Shown piece by piece: positions 52,890 to 61,925 of a stretch of DNA of 64,000 bases (position 1 is its first letter; each line of letters starts with the position of its first letter). The translations under genes were made by a program, and so were the position numbers. This stretch comes from JBHOQS01 sp042408875 (GTDB lineage: Bacteria > Chloroflexota > UBA11872 > JBHOQS01): assembly GCA_042408875.1 (NCBI GenBank), contig JBHOQS010000015.1:62001-126000 (forward strand), in the 5' to 3' direction. The notes under the pieces are model-generated. The model did no database searches. It saw only the letters and a program-made list of their open reading frames with translations, and was not told where the DNA came from.

Positions 52890-53942
52890 ATGGTACGTGA
52901 CAGGGCGCTCGTCACGCATGGCTCTCGTCGCGTGCTGGGCCGGCGCCTGGTCCTGGCGGCGAGCAGCCTGCTGATGGCCTGTGCCACGCGCAGTGCCTCG
53001 ACGGATGCACCCGCCACTCAGCCGCGGGACACGCCCGTCGTGCCGGGAGGGCCGGCGGTCGAGCGCGGCCCGGGCCGCTGGTACAGCCTCGCGCCAGCGC
53101 CGACACCGCGCAGCGAGGTGGCCGCTGCCGCAGTGCAGCGCAGTATTCTCCTGGTCGGTGGCTTCGTGCAGAATGGCGGCGTCTCCAACGTTGCCGAAGA
53201 GTACGATATCCCCGCCGACCGCTGGCGGCCGCGGGCGTCTCTCCCGAAGCCCGTGCACCACCCTGCTGCGGCGGCGCTGGATGGAAGGCTCTTCGTGGCC
53301 GGTGGTTTCGATGAGCGCGGGGCGCCGCTAGCCGACCTCTGGGAGTTCGACCTCACCGCTGATCGCTGGATCGCCCGTGCCCCCATGCCATCGCCGCGTG
53401 GCGCGCTCGCTCTCGTTGCGCTCGATGGACAGCTCTACGCTGTAGGGGGCGTTGGCCCCGGTGGTGATGTCGGCGCGAATGAGGCGTACGATCCAGTTGC
53501 GGACCGCTGGACACGCCGGCGGCCCATGCCGACGGCTCGCGACCATCTCGCCGCAGCTGTAGTGCGCGGCCGCCTCTACGTGATCGGCGGCCGCGTCGGT
53601 GGCTTCGATCGGAATCTAGATCGCAACGAAGTGTACGATCCGCAGAGTGATAGCTGGGCGCTACGCCGGCCCATGCCCACTCCGCGCAGCGGCATTGCCG
53701 CCGCAGCCGTCGGAGAGCGCATCTATGTCTTCGGTGGCGAAGCGCCCTCGAAGACATTCAACGAAAATGAAGAGTATGACCCGGCCGCCGATGCCTGGGC
53801 CGCGCGCGCTGCCATGCCGGTGGCGCGGCATGGCCTGGCGGCGGTCACAGTGGGCGGGACAATCTATGTGCTTGCCGGCGGCCGCACGCCTGGCCTCTCG
53901 GTCAGCGGGCTGAATGAGGCATTCACGCCCGGCGCGGGATAG
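52890..53942 (+). CDS. Kelch-repeat lipoprotein
   Basis: A 350-residue protein. RRVLGRRLVLAASSLLMAC is a signal peptide with the lipobox LLMAC. About residues 60-345 form six kelch repeats, each with a pair of glycines and a following YD...W (for example LLVGGFVQNGG, LFVAGGFDERG, LYAVGGVGPGG, LYVIGGRVGGF, IYVFGGEAPSK, IYVLAGGRTPG), predicting a six-bladed beta-propeller outside the cell. Propellers of this kind bind ligands or proteins. It starts an operon with a histidine kinase (30 nt gap) and response regulator, so it may feed a signal to that sensor. Confidence 0.9.
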   Translation: MVRDRALVTHGSRRVLGRRLVLAASSLLMACATRSASTDAPATQPRDTPVVPGGPAVERGPGRWYSLAPAPTPRSEVAAAAVQRSILLVGGFVQNGGVSNVAEEYDIPADRWRPRASLPKPVHHPAAAALDGRLFVAGGFDERGAPLADLWEFDLTADRWIARAPMPSPRGALALVALDGQLYAVGGVGPGGDVGANEAYDPVADRWTRRRPMPTARDHLAAAVVRGRLYVIGGRVGGFDRNLDRNEVYDPQSDSWALRRPMPTPRSGIAAAAVGERIYVFGGEAPSKTFNENEEYDPAADAWAARAAMPVARHGLAAVTVGGTIYVLAGGRTPGLSVSGLNEAFTPGAG

Positions 53943-53972
53943 AGAGGCTCCGGGCCGGCGCCTGCCGGAGCA

Positions 53973-56102
53973 GTGGGCTGTGCAGACGCGCACGCTGAAT
54001 CGGACCAGGTGACTATTCGCGTTAAAGTCGCGTTCCTCTTCACGGTGGGCGCGGCGCTGGTGCTCGGCAGCGCTACCTTCCTGGCGCTGTCCCTGTACCA
54101 GCAGCAGGCCGACCAGTACCGCCGCCAGGCCGACCAGGCCCTCCGGGCGCAGCTCCAGCGCGGGCTTGACTCCGTCACCCCGCTGCTTGACCAGGAGCGC
54201 CTGAAGGCGTTGTCCGGCGCCGAAGTGGTGGCCAGTCGCGTGGCCGTGCAGAATGCCCTCTCGGGGGGCGATACACGCCAGCTCCTCCAGCTCTTAAACA
54301 CGCTGCGCGGGCAGTTGCGTCTGAGCCGCTTGGTGGCCGTCGATGCCAGCGGGAAGGTACTCGTCGCACAGCCTGCTACGAACCAGGCGTTCGACAGCTT
54401 CGGCCCGGTCAGGCAGGCGCTGCGGGGCCAGCCGGCTCCCGTAGCGCTGGTCGAGGCCGACGGGATCCTGGCCTACCTCTCGGCCGCGCCCGTAACGTCA
54501 GGCGGCGAAGTTATCGGCGCCGTCGTGGCCCTGGCGCAGCTTGACAATACGTTTTTCGCCAACGTCGCCCGCGTGACTGGGCACGAGGCCGCGCTGGTGA
54601 TGGTGCAATCCCGCGAGCCGCGCCGGCTGCGGCTGGCAGCGCTCTCGCCGGGCATCAACCGCGGCTGGGCCTTTGCGGAAGATAAAACCGTCGATCCACA
54701 GCTCTGGCTAGACAGCGGGGACAGGGTTACCCAGACCCGCCTCGGTGATGTTACCTATACCGTTGCTCTGCGCGCCCTGCGCAGCGGCAACCAGACGCTG
54801 GCCAACTTCCTGGTCGCCCAGCCGGTGCCGGTGCCGGGCGACCCGCTCGGGCCAACGCGCCAGTCGTTCATCATCCTGAGCATTGGCGCCACACTGCTCG
54901 CCGCTGTGGTCGGCTGGCTGATCGGCTGGGTGCTATCGCGCCGGCTCACTGTCCTGGCCACGGTGCTGCGCGCCGCGCGCGCCGGCACGCTGGCACCACG
55001 CCTGCCTGCGGGGCGCGACGAGCTCGGCCGCCTTGCCAGTGAGGTGGTAGCCTTCCGAGACGAGCTGGCCGGCCGGCTGGCCCAGACCGCCAGGGTGCGC
55101 GACCGGCTGCGCGCAGTGCTGGACAGCCTCTCTGACGGCATCGTCGTCACGGACTCCCAGGGGGCGCTCCTCTATGTCAACCACGCTGCCTGCTGCCTGC
55201 TCGGCTTGCCAGAGCGCGAGGACCTGGGGGAGCAGGCGGTAGCGCCGCTGCTGGCCGCGCTGCCGGCCGCTGGAGAAGCGCATGAACTTCGCACCGGTGA
55301 CCGCATGCTGCTCCTGCGCAGCGAGGAGGTCGCCGCCTGTGACAGCGCGGAGCGCGTGCGGGTGACCACGATCCGCGATGTGACCCAGGAGCATGCGCTG
55401 GAGCGCTTGAAAAGCGATTTCGTCTCCAGTGTCTCACACGAGCTGCGCACGCCACTTACGTCGATCAAGGGCGCTGTGGATCTGCTGCTGGAAGAACAGA
55501 CCGGCAGGCTCACCGCCGTGCAGCGGCGCTTCCTCCACGCCATTCACCGGAACAGTGAGCGGCTGATTGCGCTTGTCAGCGACCTCCTCGATCTCTCGCG
55601 CATTGAGGCCGGCCGCGTGGAGCTAGACGTGCGGGCCCTGGACACCTTCGCGCTAGTGCGCGGCGCGGTGCTGGCGCACAGCGACCTCTTCGCTGCGCGA
55701 GAGCAGCAGGTCAGCCTGGAGGTGCCCGCGGACATCGCTCCCGTGCGCGGTGATCGCCAGCGCGTCGAGCAGATCCTGGCCAACCTCTTGAGCAACGCAG
55801 CCAAGTACACCCCGCGGGGCGGACGCATCTATGTCTCGGCGCGTGCCTGCGACGGTTATGTCGAAGTCGCCGTCGCAGACAGCGGGCCCGGCGTGCCGCC
55901 GGAGGAGCGTGAGCTCGTGTTCGAGAAATTCTACCGCGGCGGCGACGCCCTCACGCGCCAAGAGCAGGGCACCGGTCTGGGCTTGACGATCGTCAGATCG
56001 CTGGTGGAGCTCCAGGGCGGCCGCGTGTGGGTAGAGGATGCGCCTGGCGGCGGCGCCCGCTTCGTGTTTACCCTTCCGCGAGCCGAGGGCGAGGAGGAGT
56101 AG
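53973..56102 (+). CDS. Membrane sensor histidine kinase (extracytoplasmic sensor, HAMP, PAS)
   Basis: A 709-residue kinase. A first membrane helix (about 15-40) and a second (about 300-325, ILSIGATLLAAVVGWLIGWV) flank a ~260-residue extracytoplasmic sensor of the double-Cache type. HAMP (SRRLTVLATVLRAARAG) and PAS (AVLDSLSDGIVVTDSQGALL) domains follow. The phosphoacceptor is His489 in SSVSHELRTPLTSIKGA; ATP-binding boxes are NLLSNAAKYTPRGG, ADSGPGVPPEE and GTGLGLTIV. GTG at 53973 is assumed; GTG at 54009 is an alternative. It ends 26 nt before its response regulator. Confidence 0.93.
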   Translation: MGCADAHAESDQVTIRVKVAFLFTVGAALVLGSATFLALSLYQQQADQYRRQADQALRAQLQRGLDSVTPLLDQERLKALSGAEVVASRVAVQNALSGGDTRQLLQLLNTLRGQLRLSRLVAVDASGKVLVAQPATNQAFDSFGPVRQALRGQPAPVALVEADGILAYLSAAPVTSGGEVIGAVVALAQLDNTFFANVARVTGHEAALVMVQSREPRRLRLAALSPGINRGWAFAEDKTVDPQLWLDSGDRVTQTRLGDVTYTVALRALRSGNQTLANFLVAQPVPVPGDPLGPTRQSFIILSIGATLLAAVVGWLIGWVLSRRLTVLATVLRAARAGTLAPRLPAGRDELGRLASEVVAFRDELAGRLAQTARVRDRLRAVLDSLSDGIVVTDSQGALLYVNHAACCLLGLPEREDLGEQAVAPLLAALPAAGEAHELRTGDRMLLLRSEEVAACDSAERVRVTTIRDVTQEHALERLKSDFVSSVSHELRTPLTSIKGAVDLLLEEQTGRLTAVQRRFLHAIHRNSERLIALVSDLLDLSRIEAGRVELDVRALDTFALVRGAVLAHSDLFAAREQQVSLEVPADIAPVRGDRQRVEQILANLLSNAAKYTPRGGRIYVSARACDGYVEVAVADSGPGVPPEERELVFEKFYRGGDALTRQEQGTGLGLTIVRSLVELQGGRVWVEDAPGGGARFVFTLPRAEGEEE

Positions 56103-56128
56103 CCAGGGGCGAGAAGGAGCCGGGGAGC

Positions 56129-56815
56129 ATGGAGATCCTGCTCGTCGATGACGATCCCGATATCGTGGACATCGTGAGCTACTCGCTACGGCGGGATGGC
56201 CATCAGGTGCTGGTCGCTCGCGACGGGCGGCAGGCACTGGAGATCGTCGAGCGTTCAGAGCCGGACCTGATCCTGCTGGACGTAATGCTCCCGTACATCT
56301 CCGGGTTCGAGGTGTGCCGCCGCATTCGCCAGCGCAGCCGCGTACCGATCATCCTGCTCACTGCCCGTGGCGAAGAGGGCGACAAGGTGTGGGGCCTCGA
56401 TCTGGGTGCGGACGACTATATCACGAAGCCCTTCAGCCATAAAGAGCTGCTCGCGCGGGTGCGGGCGGTCGCTCGCCGCACGCTGCTCGATGAACCGCGC
56501 GGCGAGCACGGGTCGCTCACCATCGGTGACCTGCACATTAACTTCTCGACCCGCGAGGTTTTCGTCGGAAGCCGGCAGGTTGAGCTCACCCCCAAAGAGT
56601 ACGACCTGCTGCGCTGCCTGGCGCTCAACGCCGGCCGCCCGGTCACACACGAGGTGCTGCTGAACTTCGCCTGGGGCAGCAGCCGCTCTGAAGGCGACAC
56701 CGATATGCTGAAAGTGCACATCCGTCACCTCCGTGAGAAGATCGAACGCAATCCCAGCGCGCCCGAGTACATCCTGACCGTGCGTGGGGTCGGCTACCGC
56801 ATGCGGCGGCCGTAA
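56129..56815 (+). CDS. OmpR/PhoB-type response regulator
   Basis: A 228-residue regulator. The receiver domain has LLVDDDPDIVDIV, the phosphoacceptor Asp51 (LILLDVMLPYISGFE), the switch threonine in ILLTARGEE and the lysine in ADDYITKPFSHKELL. The C-terminal winged helix has VELTPKEYDLLRCLALNAGR and VHIRHLREKIERNP ... GVGYRM. The ATG at 56129 has AAGGAG upstream. It is the partner of the kinase just before it. A weak hairpin (ATCAGG/CCTGAT, 56826-56844) follows. Targets are unknown; the NnrS-like gene downstream is a candidate. Confidence 0.95.
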   Translation: MEILLVDDDPDIVDIVSYSLRRDGHQVLVARDGRQALEIVERSEPDLILLDVMLPYISGFEVCRRIRQRSRVPIILLTARGEEGDKVWGLDLGADDYITKPFSHKELLARVRAVARRTLLDEPRGEHGSLTIGDLHINFSTREVFVGSRQVELTPKEYDLLRCLALNAGRPVTHEVLLNFAWGSSRSEGDTDMLKVHIRHLREKIERNPSAPEYILTVRGVGYRMRRP

Positions 56816-56891
56816 GCCGGGATCAATCAGGCAAAACTCCTGATGCGCAGCGCCCCGCCAGCCAGTACAACAAGCAGTGTGAACAAACTAT

Positions 56892-56915
56892 GTGGATGAT
56901 CACCTGATCATCCAC
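56892..56915. promoter_or_regulatory. 24-bp perfect inverted repeat upstream of the NnrS-like gene
   Basis: GTGGATGATCA (56892-56902) and TGATCATCCAC (56905-56915) are exact complements with a CC spacer. It lies 5 nt before the GGGGAGG ribosome site. It contains TGAT-N6-ATCA, reminiscent of CRP/FNR-type sites, and could also form an mRNA hairpin. Confidence 0.65.
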
Positions 56916-56932
56916 CCGCCGGGGAGGAAGTA

Positions 56933-58378
56933 GTGACGCTTTCTGCCAATATGACGCATGCCCAGCCACTGCCAACGCGCCAGGCAGTGACACACGAAGG
57001 GCCGTTCAGCTTCCGTTCTTATCTTGTTGCCGCTTTCGCCCTTGCGCTCACCGCGGGGTTCGGCACCGGTGCTTACCTGGCAGCCGCTGCCTGGATCCAA
57101 CCGTTGCCCGGCACGCTTTGGCCGGCGCTCGTGCAGATGCACGGCCACGCGCAGCTTTTCGGCTGGGCTGCGCTCTTCGTCTTCGGTATTCTGTTCCATC
57201 TGCTGCCGCGTATGCGCGGTGCTGCGCCAACGCTGGCCCGGCCGGCGCTGCCGCTGCTGGGGCTGTACCTGACCGGGGTGCTCCTTCGTCTCGGCGGCCA
57301 GCTCGCGCTGGCGCTGGCTGGTGGCGCGGGCTTCTGGGCCCTGCTTCTTGGAGCGGGCGCGCTGCTGGAGCTGGCCGCCGGACTCGGCTTCACCGCCATC
57401 ATCGCTCGCATCTTGCGCGCTGGGCCCTCCCTGGCGACGCGCCAGGGGCTGAGCGCTGCGTTGCCCCTATTGATCCTGAGTGCGCTGAGCTACGTCAGCG
57501 CCACTCTGCTGGCCGGTGGGGGCGGGCTTGTGGCCGCCCTGGCGCGTTCTGCGGCCATCCCGGCTGCGCTCGCTGCATCGAGCGAGACCCTGGCTCTATA
57601 TGGCTTTCTGCTCGGTATCGCTTTCGGTGTATCGGCGCGTATGCTTCCGCTCTTCCTTACCGTGCCGGGCATCTCCGCCGCCCGGCTGCGCGCTCTCGCT
57701 GCACTCCTGGCGTTGGGCGTGGCGGGCCGCGCCATCGAGCCGTGGCTCGACGCTGCCACGGGGATTCTTGCTGGAGCCACAGGCTCGCTCGCGCTGGGCC
57801 TCGCCTTTCTCCTCTATGTGTGGGAGCTCGATCTGCCTCTGCGGCGCCGCCCGGTGCCGTGGCGAGCCAATCTGGAGCGCCGCAACGCGGCCCTGCGAGC
57901 CGCAGGCAAGCCCGACCGCGGGATTATGCCGGACAACGGAGAGTACGGCCGGTTCGAGTGGGCGGTGGTGCCGGCACACACCTGGCTGGCCCTTGCTGGG
58001 CTGCTGGCGCTGGCTGCGGGGGCAGGCAGGCTGCTGGGGTGGCCGGTGGCGGGGCTGCACGACGCCGAGCGGCACGCGGTCGCTGCTGGCTACCTGACGG
58101 CGCTCATGCTGGGCATGGCCGTGCGGCTCCTACCGAACTTCACCGGCCGCCACCTGCGCCACCTCTGGCTGGTTGATATCCTGGCCGCAACCCTGGCCCT
58201 TGCGGCAGCCGGACGGACCGGCGGGCCGATCCTGGCGGCGCTGGGCGTCTCTTGGGCGCTGGCTGGAGCGCTGCCCGCCCTCGCCGGCATCGCCGGGCTG
58301 GCTGCGCTGGTGCTCACCCTCGTCCTGATCATGCCGCTGCTCTACCCGGTTCGGCCCCGCCAGCCCGCCACAGCGTGA
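56933..58378 (+). CDS. NnrS-family-like haem/copper membrane protein
   Basis: A 481-residue protein with about 12 hydrophobic helices. MHGHAQLFGWAALFVFGILFHLLPR matches the histidine-rich second helix of NnrS and related haem-copper proteins, and GVSARMLPLFL and MAVRLLPNFTGRHLRH resemble their other conserved turns. NnrS proteins relieve nitric-oxide stress or hold haem and copper in denitrifiers. GTG at 56933 has GGGGAGG 5-6 nt upstream. No nitrite or nitric oxide reductase gene is nearby, so the role is inferred from family only. Confidence 0.78.
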   Translation: MTLSANMTHAQPLPTRQAVTHEGPFSFRSYLVAAFALALTAGFGTGAYLAAAAWIQPLPGTLWPALVQMHGHAQLFGWAALFVFGILFHLLPRMRGAAPTLARPALPLLGLYLTGVLLRLGGQLALALAGGAGFWALLLGAGALLELAAGLGFTAIIARILRAGPSLATRQGLSAALPLLILSALSYVSATLLAGGGGLVAALARSAAIPAALAASSETLALYGFLLGIAFGVSARMLPLFLTVPGISAARLRALAALLALGVAGRAIEPWLDAATGILAGATGSLALGLAFLLYVWELDLPLRRRPVPWRANLERRNAALRAAGKPDRGIMPDNGEYGRFEWAVVPAHTWLALAGLLALAAGAGRLLGWPVAGLHDAERHAVAAGYLTALMLGMAVRLLPNFTGRHLRHLWLVDILAATLALAAAGRTGGPILAALGVSWALAGALPALAGIAGLAALVLTLVLIMPLLYPVRPRQPATA

Positions 58379-58401
58379 TGGCATGCGCTCCCCAGGCATG
58401 G

Positions 58402-59274
58402 CTACGGTGCAAGGGCAAGGCCGAAGACCCCGGCGGCGATCAAGAACGACCCGGCGACGCGGTAGCGCCCGTACGGCTCGCCCAGCACGATGGTGCCGAG
58501 CAGGGCGCCGAAGACGATCCCCAGCTCGCGGGCTGGGGCGATGTAGCTCACGCGGCTGAAGGTCAGCGCCAGCAGCACCAGCAGGTACGCCAGGGGTGCC
58601 AGCACTGCCGCCGCGATGATGGCGCGCTTGTGCAGCTCCCACTCCTCCACCAGCGCCGCGCGCCCGCGCCCCAGCACGACCGGCGCCGCGGCCAGGCCCT
58701 GGGACAGGAACACAAAATAGTTGTAGAGCGGCGGCGCGACCAGCTCGACACCGCGCTTGTCCCAGGTGCTGTACGCAGCGATCACCACACCCGTCGCCAG
58801 GGCGTACAGGAGGCCGGGATCACGCAGGGACGCGCGCAGCGCCGCCATGCTGGACGGCCTGAGCCCGCGCAGGTGCACCAGAAAGACGCCCAGCACAATG
58901 GCGATGATCGCCGTGGCGCCACCAGGAGAGACGTGCTCTCCCAGCGCGAGCACGGCAATAAGCGGGATGAGGGCGATGCCGGTGCCGCGGGCCACCGGAT
59001 AGACCAGCGAGAGATCGCCGTGGCGGTAGGCCAGGCTGAGCAGGAAGAAGTAGGCGATGTGGAAGGCCATGGTCCCGCCGATGTAGAGCCAGCCCTCGGC
59101 CGGCACCGGGCGGACGAGCGCGGTCATGGCCGCCAGCGGCAGATAGAGCATCGCTGCTGTCGCGGTGAACGCCCAGCTAAAGACCAGCGGATCGCGGCTG
59201 CGCTTGGTGAGGAAGTTCCAGGCAGCGTGGGCGAAGGCAGATGCCAGCACAAGCGCCAGCGCTACCCCGGTCAT
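58402..59274 (-). CDS. EamA/DMT-superfamily transporter
   Basis: A 290-residue membrane protein with ten helices in two EamA repeats: the first starts at LALVLASAFAHAAWNFLTKR and ends near GVFLVHL; the second runs from LLYALATGVVIAAYSTWDKR to the C-terminus (ELGIVFGALLGTIVLGEPYG). Such proteins export or import amino acids, nucleosides or other small metabolites. It stands alone, 42 nt upstream of nothing on its strand but convergent with the NnrS-like gene. Confidence 0.9.
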   Translation of the reverse strand: MTGVALALVLASAFAHAAWNFLTKRSRDPLVFSWAFTATAAMLYLPLAAMTALVRPVPAEGWLYIGGTMAFHIAYFFLLSLAYRHGDLSLVYPVARGTGIALIPLIAVLALGEHVSPGGATAIIAIVLGVFLVHLRGLRPSSMAALRASLRDPGLLYALATGVVIAAYSTWDKRGVELVAPPLYNYFVFLSQGLAAAPVVLGRGRAALVEEWELHKRAIIAAAVLAPLAYLLVLLALTFSRVSYIAPARELGIVFGALLGTIVLGEPYGRYRVAGSFLIAAGVFGLALAP

Positions 59275-59316
59275 ATGCGCCGCCCGGCCGGCCGCCTGCC
59301 CGCGCTGCCCAGGTAG

Positions 59317-61293
59317 CTAGATGCCCCGGCCGGCGCCCGACCGGTCCAGCGCCGGCACTGTCGAGGCGAGCTCCAGGCCGGCCTCCGCACGGGGGCGCTG
59401 GCGGAACTGCAAGCGGTAGAGCCGTGCATACAGGCCATTGCGTGCCAGAAGCTCCTCGTGCGTGCCCTGCTCGACCAGCCGGCCCCGGTCGAGCACCAGG
59501 ATCAGGTCGGCCGCCAGGATCGTTGAGAGCCGGTGCGCGATCACTAGGCTGGTCCGGCCCTTCATCAGCGGCTCCAGCGCAGCCTGGATCAGCGCCTCAG
59601 AGGTGGAGTCCAGGGCACTGGTAGCCTCGTCGAGGATCAGGATGCGCGGGTTCTTCAGGATAGCACGCGCGATCGAGACGCGCTGCTTCTCTCCGCCTGA
59701 GAGCCGAAAGCCGCGCTCGCCGACAACAGTATCATACCCCTGCGGCAGCGACATGATGAAATCGTGGATGTACGCGGCCTTGCACGCCGCGATCATCTCT
59801 TCCTCGGTAGCGTCCGGGTTGGCGTACAAGAGGTTCTCCCGCAGGCTGGCGTGGAATAGGAACGTTTCCTGCGTGACCATGGCGATCTGCCGCGTCAGCG
59901 ACTCCAGGGTGACGTCGCGCACGTCGTAGCCATCGATCAGCACCCGGCCGGCCGTCGGATCGTAGAAGCGCGGCACGAGGTAGGTGATCGTGGTCTTGCC
60001 GGCGCCGCTCGGGCCCACCAGCGCCACAAGTTGGCCAGGCTGGATATCGAACGAGACATCGTGGAGCGCCAGCCGCCGCTCCTGCCGCGCCGCAGCCTGC
60101 CCTCGGCGCCCGACCTCCGCGGCTTCATCCAGGGGCTGGTAGGCAAACGACACATGCTCGAAGGTAATGCGGCCTTTGATAGAGGACAGTACGATGGCAT
60201 TCGGCCGCTCCTCGATCTCCGGGCGCATGTCCAGGTACTCGAAGATGCGATCGAAGAGCGCCAGCGCGCCCTGGATATCCACGTAGATGTTGGCGAGCTG
60301 CGTGACCGGACGGTAGAGGTTGCTCAGATACGCCACGAAGGCGACCACCGTCCCGACGCTGAGCTCCTGCTGAATAGCCAGGTGGCCGCCGTACCAGTAG
60401 ATCACTGCCGGACCGGCCGCGCTCAGAGCCCCCAGCGCCATGAAGAACCAGCGCCCCACCATGGCCTGCTTGATCTGCAGGGCCATGAGCTCAAGGTTCT
60501 TCCGGCGGAAGCGCTCTCGTTCGTAGGCCTCCCGCCCGAAGATCTTGGCCAGCACGAAGCCGCTGATCGAGAGCGTCTCCTGCATGATACTGGTGAGTTC
60601 TGCCTGCTTCTCCTGGGCCTGCCGCGAGATGCGATGGCGGATCCTGCCCACGCCGCGCGTCGGCAGCACAAATGCCGGCAGCACCACCAAGGCCAGGAGC
60701 GCCAGCTTCCAGTTCATGGCGAAGATGACGACCAGCGTGGACAGGACCGTGAGCACGTTGGTCACGATGCTGACCAACGTGCCGGTGACCACCCCCTGGA
60801 CACCGCCGACATCGTTGGAGACGCGAGACATGATCTCGCCGGTGCGGGTGGCCGTGTAGAAGCGCAGGCTCATGCGCTGGAGGTGCGCATAGAGCTGGTT
60901 CCGCAGATCGAACATGATGCCCTGGCCGACCCGCACGTTGAGGTAGTTCTGCGCCACGCCGATCAAGCCGTTGGCTACCGGCACAGCTAGCATGGCCAGC
61001 ACCAGCAGGTTGAGCAGGCTGGCCTCGCCGTACGGAATGGCATGGTCGATGATGGCGCGGACGATCAGGGGGGGCAGCAGACCGATGACGCTGGTTGCCG
61101 CCACGCAGGCCAGGATCAGCAGCCAGCTCTGCCAGTACGGCGTCAGGTACCCGGCGATACGGCGAAGCTGTGCGACCTCGACCTGGACCGGCGGGCCGTC
61201 ATGGCTGAAGCGCATGTGATCCAGGCCAAAGGTGCGTCCCCCCATGCCGCCAAACGCGCGGCCGCCTCCACCGTATCCCCCGTACCAGCTCAC
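59317..61293 (-). CDS. ABC exporter, fused membrane and ATPase domains (multidrug/lipid type)
   Basis: A 658-residue half transporter. A Gly/Tyr-rich N-terminus (about 1-33) precedes six membrane helices (about 55-330). The ATPase has Walker A GPSGAGKTT (near residue 430), the signature LSGGEKQR, Walker B ILILDEATSALD and the H-loop IAHR. A 22-residue charged insertion (EAAEVGRRGQAAARQERR) lies just before the nucleotide-binding core. It would act as a dimer exporting drugs or lipids. Its start overlaps the MerR-type gene stop by 4 nt. Confidence 0.94.
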   Translation of the reverse strand: MSWYGGYGGGGRAFGGMGGRTFGLDHMRFSHDGPPVQVEVAQLRRIAGYLTPYWQSWLLILACVAATSVIGLLPPLIVRAIIDHAIPYGEASLLNLLVLAMLAVPVANGLIGVAQNYLNVRVGQGIMFDLRNQLYAHLQRMSLRFYTATRTGEIMSRVSNDVGGVQGVVTGTLVSIVTNVLTVLSTLVVIFAMNWKLALLALVVLPAFVLPTRGVGRIRHRISRQAQEKQAELTSIMQETLSISGFVLAKIFGREAYERERFRRKNLELMALQIKQAMVGRWFFMALGALSAAGPAVIYWYGGHLAIQQELSVGTVVAFVAYLSNLYRPVTQLANIYVDIQGALALFDRIFEYLDMRPEIEERPNAIVLSSIKGRITFEHVSFAYQPLDEAAEVGRRGQAAARQERRLALHDVSFDIQPGQLVALVGPSGAGKTTITYLVPRFYDPTAGRVLIDGYDVRDVTLESLTRQIAMVTQETFLFHASLRENLLYANPDATEEEMIAACKAAYIHDFIMSLPQGYDTVVGERGFRLSGGEKQRVSIARAILKNPRILILDEATSALDSTSEALIQAALEPLMKGRTSLVIAHRLSTILAADLILVLDRGRLVEQGTHEELLARNGLYARLYRLQFRQRPRAEAGLELASTVPALDRSGAGRGI

Positions 61294-61826
61294 GCGTCCC
61301 TCTCCTCCTCGAGCTGCGCCAGACGCTCTCGCAGCCTGGCCAGCCGATGGGCATATCGTTCACGCAGCGCCTGCATCTGGGCGATGCGCCCGTCGATGGT
61401 GGCAAGCTGCTCCTGGAGCACCTCGAGGGCCTGCTGGATCACCGCGCGCTTTTCAGCGGGATCGCTCGCTCGCTTGCGCTCTTGCCGGAGCTGGTGCAGG
61501 AGCTCGTCAGCCTCGACAATACGCTTAATCTCGGCGAGCGAGATGCCCAGCAGCCGCTTGAGCTGCACGATATTTTCCAGGCGGCGCACATCCGCTTCCG
61601 TGTACAGGCGGAAGCCACCTTCCATGCGCGCCGCTGGCGGCAGCAGGCCGATTTCCTCGTAGTAGCGCAGGGTGCGTTGGGTGAGCCCGGTGCGCTCTGC
61701 TACTTCGCCGATCTGCATGTAGCGCGGCTCGCCGCCGTTCGTCTGGCCGCCCTCTGGCGGATCAGACAACGCCACGTTCTCCGCGGCGCGCTCCGTTGAG
61801 CTCTTCCGCATAGCCCCTGCCTTCAT
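61290..61826 (-). CDS. MerR-family transcriptional regulator
   Basis: A 178-residue regulator. The MerR winged helix occupies about residues 37-105 (YMQIGEVAERTGLTQRTLRY, YEEIGLLPPAARMEGGFRLY), followed by a long coiled coil (about 115-178) for dimerisation. No metal-binding cysteines are present, so it may sense an organic ligand. It is translationally coupled to the ABC exporter and probably regulates it. AGAGGAG precedes the ATG at 61826; later ATGs (residues 6 and 37) are possible starts. Confidence 0.92.
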   Translation of the reverse strand: MKAGAMRKSSTERAAENVALSDPPEGGQTNGGEPRYMQIGEVAERTGLTQRTLRYYEEIGLLPPAARMEGGFRLYTEADVRRLENIVQLKRLLGISLAEIKRIVEADELLHQLRQERKRASDPAEKRAVIQQALEVLQEQLATIDGRIAQMQALRERYAHRLARLRERLAQLEEERDA

Positions 61827-61858
61827 CGCAGGCTCCTCTCTCCAGAGACTAGCATACC

Positions 61859-61875
61859 TTTACGTTAACGTCAAA
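61859..61875. promoter_or_regulatory. Palindrome TTTACGTTAACGTCAAA upstream of the MerR-type gene
   Basis: A near-perfect palindrome 33 bp before the start of the MerR-family gene. It resembles the TTTACGT..ACGTAAA sites of LiuR-type MerR proteins as I recall them. Confidence 0.6.
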
Positions 61876-61925
61876 TTTTGAGGCGCGATATCACGCGAGA
61901 GCGTGTGCCAGTGGGGCCGGCAGCC

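Noticed and set aside
58252..59316. 354-codon plus-strand frame
   Set aside because: It is antisense to the EamA transporter and encodes only Arg/His/Gln-rich sequence.
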